Shown in pieces: positions 1 through 6,319 of a stretch of 7,381 nt of DNA. A program made the position numbers and the translations under genes. The notes under the pieces were generated by a model. It searched no databases. It saw only the letters and a program-made list of their open reading frames with translations, and was not told the origin of the DNA. Every line of letters starts with the position of its first letter. Positions within the stretch are counted from its first letter, which is position 1. The stretch is from Candidatus Woesearchaeota archaeon (GTDB lineage Archaea > Nanobdellota > Nanobdellia > SCGC-AAA011-G17 > UBA489): assembly GCA_030679025.1 (NCBI GenBank), contig JAUXTV010000160.1:1-7381 (forward strand). Direction: 5' to 3'.

Positions 1-954
1 TTACAGGCAATTAAAGATAGTAAGCTCGAGACTAATAAAATTGACAAAGTCATCTTAGTAGGTGGACCAACTCGTATGCCAGTCATTAAGAAATTCGTTG
101 AAGATCTTTTAGGTCAAAAAGCAGAACGCGGTGTTGATCCTATGGAATGTGTAGCTCATGGTGCAGCTATTCAAGGTGGAGTCTTAGGTGGAGAAGTCAA
201 AGACATTCTCTTATTAGATGTCACACCTTTAACTCTAGGTATTGAAACTCTAGGTGGAATTAGAACTCCTTTAATCCAGAGAAACACAACTATTCCAACA
301 AAAAAATCACAAACGTTCTCTACTGCAGACGATAATCAAGGAGCAGTAACTATTCATGTCTTGCAAGGAGAAAGAGAAATGGCTGCAGACAATAAAAGTA
401 TGGGTCGTTTTGATTTAGTAGGTATTCCTCCAGCTCCAAGAGGAGTCCCACAAATTGAAGTTTCTTTTGATATTGATGCCAATGGTATCATCCATGTCAC
501 AGCGAAAGATCTAGGAACTGGTAAAGAGCAGAATATTAAAATTACTGCATCCAACAAGCTCTCAGAAGCTGAAGTGGAAAAAATGAAAAAATCCGCAGAA
601 GAATTTGCTGAAGAAGACAAGAAGAAAAAGGAAAAAGCTGAAGTCAGAAACGAAGCTGATGCCTTAGTCTACACTTTAGAAAAAAGTCTCAAAGAGTTCA
701 AAGGAAAAATAGAAGAAAAAGAAATCAAGGCAATAGAAAAAGATAAGGAAGAACTCAAGAAACTGCTCAAGGAAGACAATACAGATGCTCTCAAGCAACA
801 TATGGAAGAGTTAAATAAGAGACTCCATGAAGCCTCAACAAAACTCTATCAAAAAGCCCAGGAGGCAGAGCAGCAAGCCAAAGATCACGAAATAGGCAAA
901 GACCAAAAGAAAAAAGACAAAGTAGTTGATGCTGAAGTCGTGGACAAAAAGTAG
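1..954 (+). CDS. dnaK: Molecular chaperone DnaK (Hsp70), C-terminal part, 5' end outside the window
   Basis: Hsp70 chaperone that binds exposed hydrophobic segments of client proteins in the cytoplasm under ATP control, stimulated by DnaJ. The frame is open from base 1 and the visible 317 residues align by eye with the bacterial DnaK C-terminal half. Residues 20-27 (VGGPTRMP) are the nucleotide-binding-domain motif. Residues 68-73 (DILLLD) are the interdomain linker. The beta substrate-binding domain follows to about residue 190 with typical blocks ([24 protein letters not shown]). A Lys/Glu-rich helical lid comes next, and the tail [12 protein letters not shown] resembles the conserved bacterial VDAE C-terminus. 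By comparison with E. coli DnaK about 320 N-terminal residues are missing to the left. The ATG at 76 lies inside the ATPase domain and is not a start. A DUF3467 gene and dnaJ follow closely, consistent with an operon. The bacterial character fits the accepted view that archaeal DnaK was acquired from bacteria. Confidence 0.98.
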   Translation, partial: LQAIKDSKLETNKIDKVILVGGPTRMPVIKKFVEDLLGQKAERGVDPMECVAHGAAIQGGVLGGEVKDILLLDVTPLTLGIETLGGIRTPLIQRNTTIPTKKSQTFSTADDNQGAVTIHVLQGEREMAADNKSMGRFDLVGIPPAPRGVPQIEVSFDIDANGIIHVTAKDLGTGKEQNIKITASNKLSEAEVEKMKKSAEEFAEEDKKKKEKAEVRNEADALVYTLEKSLKEFKGKIEEKEIKAIEKDKEELKKLLKEDNTDALKQHMEELNKRLHEASTKLYQKAQEAEQQAKDHEIGKDQKKKDKVVDAEVVDKK

Positions 955-958
955 GTGA
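953..958 (+). promoter_or_regulatory. Shine-Dalgarno site of the DUF3467 gene
   Basis: AGGTGA is a six-base match to the anti-Shine-Dalgarno end of 16S rRNA (GGAGGTGAT consensus). It sits six bases before the ATG at 965 and overlaps the dnaK stop codon (TAG, 952-954). It fixes the start of the small gene and suggests translation linked to the end of dnaK. Confidence 0.75.
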
Positions 959-964
959 AAAAAG

Positions 965-1351
965 ATGGAAAATAAACCAGAGCCAACTAATGTGAATTTA
1001 AACATAGACGAAGGTAGCGCAAGCTTCTTCGCTCATGAATTTTCAGTAGAAATCAATCCTACACAAGCAACGCTAGATTTCAAGAATGTATCTTCTCGTA
1101 CTGACCAAAGATCAGTTTCTGGAAAAAAACATTTTAAGATGGTGCATAATGTTATTAGTGTAGAGCCTTTGCTGTTAAAAGAAATGAGTAGAATTTTAAA
1201 TGAAATAATTAAAAAGTATGAAGAAAAATTAGGAGAAATAAAGAAAAGCGAGGCAATGCTCAAAGCAGAAAAAGAATTACAGAAAGATGTTGAGAGCATA
1301 CACAAATCCCAGCAAAAATCAAGTAATAAAAAAGCAGATTATCTAGGATAG
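965..1351 (+). CDS. DUF3467-like small protein between dnaK and dnaJ
   Basis: A 128-residue protein with no signal peptide or membrane segment, so probably cytoplasmic. I assign it to the DUF3467 family from remembered family features: an LDF triplet after a short beta-rich N-terminal part (residues 37-39) and a helical block ending in the pattern N-x-I-x-K-Y-E-x-x-x-G-x-I (residues 79-92). In known members this is preceded by a short segment where a basic residue and a Ser/Pro lead into the helix; here that is VISVEP (63-68). The tail (about 93-128) is charged, Lys/Glu/Gln-rich and likely helical or disordered. The molecular function of DUF3467 is not established. The gene begins 10 bases after dnaK with a strong Shine-Dalgarno and ends 2 bases before dnaJ, so it is almost certainly co-expressed with the Hsp70 pair. 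A role as an accessory or client-related factor is inference from position only. It does not resemble GrpE, which is longer and mostly helical. Family assignment is by eye and could be wrong. Confidence 0.8.
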   Translation: MENKPEPTNVNLNIDEGSASFFAHEFSVEINPTQATLDFKNVSSRTDQRSVSGKKHFKMVHNVISVEPLLLKEMSRILNEIIKKYEEKLGEIKKSEAMLKAEKELQKDVESIHKSQQKSSNKKADYLG

Positions 1352-1353
1352 AG

Positions 1354-2463
1354 ATGAGTGACGACTATTATAAAAGTTTAGGAGTTAGTAAAACTGCTAC
1401 TGAAGAAGAGATTAAGAAAGCATATAAAACATTAGCAAAAAAACATCATCCAGATATCAATAAAGAAGCTGGTGCAGAAGCAAAATTTAAGGAAATCTCA
1501 GAAGCATACGCAGTACTCTCAGACAAGCAAAAACGTACTCAATATGATCAATTTGGTAAAGAAGGATTCCAACAACGATACTCTTCAGAAGATATTTTCC
1601 GTGGCTTTGATACTTCCCAATTCGAAGATTTATTCGGCGGCTCTATCTTTGATGCTTTATTCGGCGGTGGTGGAAGACGTCAGCGAAAGCAAAAAGGCAG
1701 AGACTTAAAAGTTTCATTAGACATCACTTTTGAAGAAGCTGCATTTGGTACAAAAAAAGAAATAAAAATCAGAAAGCCAGAACACTGTGAAGCTTGTGAA
1801 GGCACTGGCGCGGAAGACGGAGAGTTAGAGTCCTGTGAAACGTGTAATGGTGCAGGTCAAGTAAGAAAAGCTACTCGTACTCCTTTTGGAAGTTTCATGC
1901 AAGTCGGAGTCTGTCCAGAATGTCAAGGACAAGGAAAAATTCCAGAAAAAATATGTAAACAATGTCACGGTGAAGGTCGTGTAGAAATACTGAAAGAAAT
2001 TAAAGCAAATATTCCAGCAGGTGTAGATACAGGATCAACCTTACGTGTTCCAGGAGAAGGAGAAGCAGGTCCTCATGGAAGTCAGTCTGGAGATTTATAC
2101 ATCACAGTCCAAGTAGGAGAGTCAGACATCTTCAAGCGACAAGAAAATGATTTGTACATTGAATTGCCTCTAACTTTTTCTCAAGCAGCATTAGGCACTG
2201 AAATTAAAGTCCCAACATTAAAAAAAGAAGTCACAGTCAAAATTCCAGCAGGCACACAGTCAGGTACACATATCAGATTAAAGCATGAAGGCTTCCCAGA
2301 TGTGCATGGTTATGGTCCTGGAGATCTCTATATAATTATTGAAGTAGTCACACCCACAAAGATTTCAAAAGAGCAAAAAGAATTATTAGAAAAATTAGCG
2401 AAGACTGAAGAGAAGAAATCTATTCTAGAAAAAATAAAAGAATGGGCTTCTAAAAAAGAGTGA
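1354..2463 (+). CDS. dnaJ: Chaperone DnaJ (type I Hsp40)
   Basis: Co-chaperone that delivers clients to DnaK and stimulates its ATPase. All parts of a type I (class A) DnaJ are present in 369 residues, close to the 376 of E. coli. The J domain covers residues 3-68 with the HPD triad at 32-34. A Gly/Phe-rich linker (about 71-115) carries EDIF and FEDLFGG-type segments. Four CxxCxGxG zinc repeats lie at 145-152, 161-168, 187-194 and 201-208, enough for two zinc ions. Two beta-sandwich C-terminal domains follow (about 210-345, including the GDLYI motifs) and a charged helical end. The ATG at 1354 gives the expected [11 protein letters not shown] start of a J domain. It lies two bases after the previous stop, with only a weak GGA upstream (1346-1348), which suggests translational coupling. 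With four zinc repeats it is not a CbpA-like type II protein. No damage is seen. Confidence 0.98.
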   Translation: MSDDYYKSLGVSKTATEEEIKKAYKTLAKKHHPDINKEAGAEAKFKEISEAYAVLSDKQKRTQYDQFGKEGFQQRYSSEDIFRGFDTSQFEDLFGGSIFDALFGGGGRRQRKQKGRDLKVSLDITFEEAAFGTKKEIKIRKPEHCEACEGTGAEDGELESCETCNGAGQVRKATRTPFGSFMQVGVCPECQGQGKIPEKICKQCHGEGRVEILKEIKANIPAGVDTGSTLRVPGEGEAGPHGSQSGDLYITVQVGESDIFKRQENDLYIELPLTFSQAALGTEIKVPTLKKEVTVKIPAGTQSGTHIRLKHEGFPDVHGYGPGDLYIIIEVVTPTKISKEQKELLEKLAKTEEKKSILEKIKEWASKKE

Positions 2464-2478
2464 GGAGAAAGAGAAAAA
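2464..2478 (-). terminator. T-rich terminator of the leftward unknown gene / polD block
   Basis: Directly after the TAA stop of the leftward 103-aa gene, the minus strand reads TTTTTCTCTTTCTCC, a pyrimidine-rich tract starting with five T. Archaeal RNA polymerase commonly terminates at T tracts without a hairpin. The tract fills the whole gap between the two convergent genes. This is a composition-based inference. Confidence 0.4.
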
Positions 2479-2790
2479 TTAAGTCTTTTTATAAGGAATA
2501 GTCTTTTTAATTTGTAAAGAAGCTCGTTCTCGAGTAGCAAAGTGTTCTGCTACGATATTTGATGTTAAATAATTTACACGAACATCATAAGTGGTTGCTT
2601 GAGGAGATATAGTAACACGATAACGACCACCTGTGACTACTGTTGAAAGCCAACCAGGAATTTGACTAAATTCTATGGTTTCAAAAATACTTTGGGGATT
2701 TTCTCCCAAGAAAGCAAGCAAATCAGAGAGCTCTTTTCTTTTTAAATCAACAAATTCTCTTCGCATATTCAAAGATAAAGCCTGTTTCAT
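2479..2790 (-). CDS. Hypothetical protein, 103 aa, downstream of PolD
   Basis: I do not recognise this protein. The first 45 residues are likely helical and charged (for example REFVDLKRKELSDLLAFLG at 11-29). Residues 50-75 look like beta strands with alternating residues (GGRYRVTISP at 54-63, YDVRVNYL at 68-75). The tail is basic (KKTIPYKKT, 95-103). There are no cysteines, signal peptide or membrane segment, so a small cytoplasmic alpha/beta protein is likely. The basic tail would allow nucleic-acid contact, but that is speculation. The ATG at 2790 is preferred over the in-frame ATG at 2766 (Met9) because an AAGG (2802-2799) lies eight bases upstream, while nothing similar precedes Met9. 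The gene follows the DP2 gene on the same strand after 51 bases and ends 15 bases from the convergent dnaJ stop. It is likely real: it has a Shine-Dalgarno, a promoter-like upstream region and a varied protein-like composition. Confidence 0.75.
   Translation of the reverse strand: MKQALSLNMRREFVDLKRKELSDLLAFLGENPQSIFETIEFSQIPGWLSTVVTGGRYRVTISPQATTYDVRVNYLTSNIVAEHFATRERASLQIKKTIPYKKT
2482..2508 (+). terminator. Probable T-tract terminator of the dnaK-DUF3467-dnaJ transcript
   Basis: Downstream of the dnaJ stop the + strand has two exact copies of AGTCTTTTT (2482-2490 and 2500-2508), each ending in a run of five T and offset by 18 bases, followed by TTT at 2511-2513. Twin T runs are typical of archaeal termination. 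They lie inside the 3' end of the convergent 103-aa gene, where the repeat reads as KKT-type lysine codons on the other strand, so coding constraint is an alternative explanation. Confidence 0.4.
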
Positions 2791-2804
2791 AGTTATAACC
2801 TTAA

Positions 2805-2829
2805 ATATAACTACTCTATAGTAGTATAT
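2805..2829. repeat. Inverted repeat / hairpin in the DP2 to 103-aa gene gap
   Basis: ACTACT (2810-2815) and AGTAGT (2820-2825) form a perfect six-base inverted repeat around a CTAT loop. With base 2809 bulged the pairing extends four more bases (2805-2808 with 2826-2829), giving a ten-pair stem. It lies just past the DP2 stop and overlaps the TATA-like element. It could be an operator, an RNA hairpin at the DP2 3' end, or a chance feature of AT-rich sequence. Confidence 0.45.
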
Positions 2830-2831
2830 AA
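2824..2831 (-). promoter_or_regulatory. TATA-box-like element upstream of the 103-aa gene
   Basis: The minus strand reads TTATATAC, close to the archaeal TATA consensus (TTTATATA-like). Its centre is about 37 bases before the ATG at 2790, which would put the transcript start near 2800 and leave a leader of roughly ten bases. The element sits in the 51-base gap after the DP2 stop, so the small gene may have its own promoter in addition to read-through from polD. A second AT-rich block nearer the gene (2797-2808) is too close to this start to serve as its TATA box. Confidence 0.4.
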
Positions 2832-2841
2832 GTCTATCTAT

Positions 2842-5800
2842 CTAACCAAACCACTTCACTAAGCCTTCTTGCTTATCTACATCTCTGCCAAAGATACTCT
2901 CAATCCTCATTTTAGTCAATTCTAAATTCTGGCGTAAATAAGGAGAAACATTGTATTTCTCAGCAAGCTTCAAACTGATTTCTAAATATTTAACAATACT
3001 ACCTTCTGAGATAGTAAACAAAATCTTTCCTTGACATTTGAAACAATTACCTGCTAAAGGAGGTCGTCTAAATTTCATATTGCAATCTACACACCTAAAT
3101 TGTTGTGAAGAAAACTTACGTAAGTTACCTTTCAGATCACGAATAAAGTGTCTTTCAATAACAAGTCTTGCTACATCTGTTTGATCTACAGCTCGAATCT
3201 TTTCTGCTAGTTCCATTTGTCCATGGACTTTCTCAACCATTGTTGGTAATGATTTATAGGCGCTACAACGAACACCATAGTTAATATCAGTAGTAGGATG
3301 AGTGAATCCAAAGCCCTCATATTGTCTCGGAGTTCCTAAGTAATCTCCCATTTTAGGAATTTTCACAGAATTAGGCTCTTTAGATTCTAGAGCGTTCTGA
3401 TACAAAACCAGAGGATACTGCCAGGCAACATCCATATCGAAGACCATGTCATCAACTTCTTTAGGAATAAGCTTAGAAGATAAAACTAAAGGAGCATCTT
3501 GTGTTGATCCTCTATGGGTAGGTAAATAATGTCGTGAAAAATTCAAAAGCATATCAGTCAATAATAAAATACAAGCTTCATCTCCATCACAGTCGCGTCT
3601 GAGGGCGCTATGGTAACTAGGATGTGCTAAAAATCCCTGTGTTTTAGAAAAACCAATGATACGTCCAACCATGCCTGCAGAAATATGAGGTGCTAATCCA
3701 ACTACGAGATGTCCAATCAAATCTTCTTTAGTTTTCAGTTTGTAATAAGGTTCTTGTCCATAGAGATGAATAAGTAAATCATCAACAAAGTTAGCAGTTT
3801 TAAATAATGCATCTTGTGATCCTTCATCTAAGCTTTCATCAGCATTAGGTAAGATAATATCTTGGGGTTTAATTTCTAAAATCTGGTCCTCAGAAACTAA
3901 ATCTTGTCCTTTGAGATCTTTCAAGTAGCCCAAAACGTGAAGTTTCTCGAGAGGAGTACCAATTTCTTTGGGTTTAAAATGAGTCAAAGGCATTTCCGTC
4001 ATGTCGTAACGAATAGTCCCATCTTTATTCACATAGACTTTGTGTTTCGCTCGTAAGATTCCTTTGACCAAGTGTTCTGGTGTGTGATCTTTGTTTGAAG
4101 TCCCTTTGACACCCTTAATTAATTCAGGGACAGCATTTGCTCCAGACAGCTTCATAGCTGCAGTAAAGTAATGAGCAATATCTATAGGAGCATTTCTATA
4201 AGCGACAGTGCTAGTACGAGTTTTAGGATCATCATGGCAGGGATATTTCTGAGTCACGCCACATTGACTGCAAGAATAGCGTTGTTGTGTTTTCTGTTGG
4301 CAAGTTTCACAAGTACGATAAATAGTTTCACGCTGGCAGGTAGAGCAATGATAAATAGGAAATTCAGCAGTAACTTTCTTTTTTTCTAGTGCTGATTGAA
4401 AACATCTCATTCTTCCGCCTTCGCTGCCGACAGGAAAAAGCACTTGCGGACTTCCTGTTAGTTTACGCATCTTAGCTTTCTCAGGCCTACCCATACGACA
4501 ACCGAGAGGAGTGCCATTTTTATCTCGAATAACAAGTTGAGGATTCAACATCTGCAAAGTTTTGTCTGCATCAAAATGAACTCCTTCTAAAGACTTCTGT
4601 AAAGCATAAGCCCAATCACCTTCAATAACTAAGTATTCTTTAGCGACATATCTATGGGGTATACCTAATAATTCTAAGACTCTTTTCACACCCGTGTCTT
4701 TTAAATCATCTTCAACTAAAGGTAAAACAATTTTTTCATCTTGGTAAGTTGCTTTCTGTAACTTTTTGACAAGGAGTTCTAAGTGGTCTTTTGTAATCGA
4801 CAGCCAATGATAAGTATAGCGAGGATGTAAAGGAACTCCAGTCTCTAGAGATAATTGTAAAGCTTCTTTAGCAGTAGGTTTAGTATAAAAAAAATCTGTC
4901 AAAAGTTTTTGTAATCGTTCAGGAGGCAAAGTAGTTTGTTTAATTTGTAAAGCAAGTTGTAATTCTTGCACCCACCACTCTTCACAATAACCAGGAGGCA
5001 CTAACAAAGATTTACGATTGAAAAAATCACCATAATTAATTAAGATATCGCCCATATACAAAATTTCAACAACGTCTTTGGCTACTTTCTTTGCATCTTC
5101 AAAAGTTTCTAAAAACACAACATCACCGCTGATTAATTTCACAACAGGGCCTTCCAAAGAATCACAACTAGAAATAACAGTAGATTTTCCAGGACGTTCA
5201 ACTTTAAACTGTGTGCCTATGGCAATATAATTGCGTAGCACAGCCATAGTAGCTGGATGAATACTATCAGTGGAAAAGCCAGAAGTTCTTCCTCGCCCAT
5301 AGCGTATACGTAATCCACCAGAAGTTAGGGGATGTGCTAAAACGGGTCTTCCAGCGACAATATCTTTAATATAAGTGAAGTCAGGTTTGATTTTTGCTCC
5401 ACCTGTAGAAACTTTATCTGCTCCTAACCTTGCTTTGATATCTTTTTGTAATTGTAAAAATTGTTCTAAGAAACTCCATTGTTCAAGATCAAAATCTTTA
5501 CGCCATTTGCTAAGTTGTCCATGAAGCTTAGCAGATTTCTGGCATAGGCCTTCTCCAAGAACTAAGCAAGGACCATTTCTAATTTTATCAGTATTGACTC
5601 TATCAAGTCCTTTATAATTACTTACGTCATATTTTTCAGAAGGATCTCCTTCAACTTGAACAGCGAGGTTGCTGACCATCATGCGAATTTCATCTTCGCT
5701 TGGTAAATATTGTAAATTAGTTACTTTATCATGATAATCATAGAGTTCAGTAACCATACGCTTAATTTCATCTTCAGTAGGATCATACACGCCATATCCT

Positions 5801-6315
5801 AAACGTTTACGAACATAATCTCCAATAAGCACTGAGAGACTTGCACCAGTTCCACCAGCGCTGCGAATTGGTCCTGAAAAAAACAAAGCGATATAATTAC
5901 CATTATCTTTTCTCTTTCTCACTTCTAATTTGACAAATCCTTCTAAAGGAGAAGAAACTACCCCGTTAGTCACATAGGCAATTCCTATTCTAATGCCTAC
6001 ATCAAGTGCGTATTCTTTTGTAGAAAATACGCAAAACTTCTGTTCAGCAGTTTCAGCAGCAACAGTCAAAGCCACTCTCCAATCTTGAACACCGTATTGA
6101 TCTTCTAGTTCTTTAATGCGTGCTACAATTTGTGGTCCAACTTCTTTGACCATGGGAGCAACTACGCTTACTAATCCAACTACGCGTTCAGACATATTGC
6201 GTGCCAAAGGAATTTCAACATGGTCTTCAGGATCAAACCCTTTAGCTCGTGCTTTGTTAGCTATGTCATAGGCATGCAAAACATCTTTGTAAATCTCTTG
6301 AAAATATTGTTCCAT
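2842..6315 (-). CDS. polC: DNA polymerase D large (catalytic) subunit DP2
   Basis: Catalytic subunit of archaeal family D DNA polymerase (also called DP2 or PolD2), which copies chromosomal DNA together with DP1. The protein is complete at 1157 residues, in the usual range for an intein-free DP2. Hallmarks in order: the N-terminal region with SGPIRSAGGTG (147-157); a conserved block RPVLAHP...GGLRIRYGRGRTSGF (323-347); GRPEKAKMRKL followed by a cysteine cluster (C657, 660, 669, 672, 682, 685, 693), probably zinc-binding; the catalytic DCDGDEAC motif with D910 and D912 matching the two essential aspartates of the double-psi-barrel active site; and a C-terminal four-cysteine zinc site (C1075, 1078, 1091, 1094). 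The last residues, Q1149-F1156 then G1157, form a PIP box (QxxLxxWF) for PCNA binding. The ATG at 6315 gives the expected N-terminus and has a GGAG seven bases upstream. DP1 ends only four bases before it, so the two subunits are co-transcribed. The catalytic motif is uninterrupted, with no intein. Confidence 0.98.
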   Translation of the reverse strand: MEQYFQEIYKDVLHAYDIANKARAKGFDPEDHVEIPLARNMSERVVGLVSVVAPMVKEVGPQIVARIKELEDQYGVQDWRVALTVAAETAEQKFCVFSTKEYALDVGIRIGIAYVTNGVVSSPLEGFVKLEVRKRKDNGNYIALFFSGPIRSAGGTGASLSVLIGDYVRKRLGYGVYDPTEDEIKRMVTELYDYHDKVTNLQYLPSEDEIRMMVSNLAVQVEGDPSEKYDVSNYKGLDRVNTDKIRNGPCLVLGEGLCQKSAKLHGQLSKWRKDFDLEQWSFLEQFLQLQKDIKARLGADKVSTGGAKIKPDFTYIKDIVAGRPVLAHPLTSGGLRIRYGRGRTSGFSTDSIHPATMAVLRNYIAIGTQFKVERPGKSTVISSCDSLEGPVVKLISGDVVFLETFEDAKKVAKDVVEILYMGDILINYGDFFNRKSLLVPPGYCEEWWVQELQLALQIKQTTLPPERLQKLLTDFFYTKPTAKEALQLSLETGVPLHPRYTYHWLSITKDHLELLVKKLQKATYQDEKIVLPLVEDDLKDTGVKRVLELLGIPHRYVAKEYLVIEGDWAYALQKSLEGVHFDADKTLQMLNPQLVIRDKNGTPLGCRMGRPEKAKMRKLTGSPQVLFPVGSEGGRMRCFQSALEKKKVTAEFPIYHCSTCQRETIYRTCETCQQKTQQRYSCSQCGVTQKYPCHDDPKTRTSTVAYRNAPIDIAHYFTAAMKLSGANAVPELIKGVKGTSNKDHTPEHLVKGILRAKHKVYVNKDGTIRYDMTEMPLTHFKPKEIGTPLEKLHVLGYLKDLKGQDLVSEDQILEIKPQDIILPNADESLDEGSQDALFKTANFVDDLLIHLYGQEPYYKLKTKEDLIGHLVVGLAPHISAGMVGRIIGFSKTQGFLAHPSYHSALRRDCDGDEACILLLTDMLLNFSRHYLPTHRGSTQDAPLVLSSKLIPKEVDDMVFDMDVAWQYPLVLYQNALESKEPNSVKIPKMGDYLGTPRQYEGFGFTHPTTDINYGVRCSAYKSLPTMVEKVHGQMELAEKIRAVDQTDVARLVIERHFIRDLKGNLRKFSSQQFRCVDCNMKFRRPPLAGNCFKCQGKILFTISEGSIVKYLEISLKLAEKYNVSPYLRQNLELTKMRIESIFGRDVDKQEGLVKWFG

Positions 6316-6319
6316 AATC

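Noticed and set aside
76..78. ATG at 76 as the start of a short Hsp70-like protein
   Set aside because: The codons before it already encode the conserved VGGPTR part of the DnaK ATPase domain in frame. It is an internal Met of a gene cut by the window edge.
2764..2766. Met9 as the start of the 103-aa gene
   Set aside because: No purine-rich site precedes it, while the upstream ATG has AAGG at eight bases. It remains a possible alternative if transcription begins from the nearer AT-rich block.
3571..3600. Possible intein insertion in the DP2 catalytic motif
   Set aside because: Some archaeal DP2 genes carry inteins, but this catalytic block runs without interruption and the total length is normal.
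4171..4389. Rightward open frame of 72 codons inside DP2
   Set aside because: It is the antisense shadow of the DP2 zinc-cysteine region, with no Shine-Dalgarno or family resemblance. Other small frames antisense to dnaK, the DUF3467 gene and dnaJ were rejected on the same grounds.
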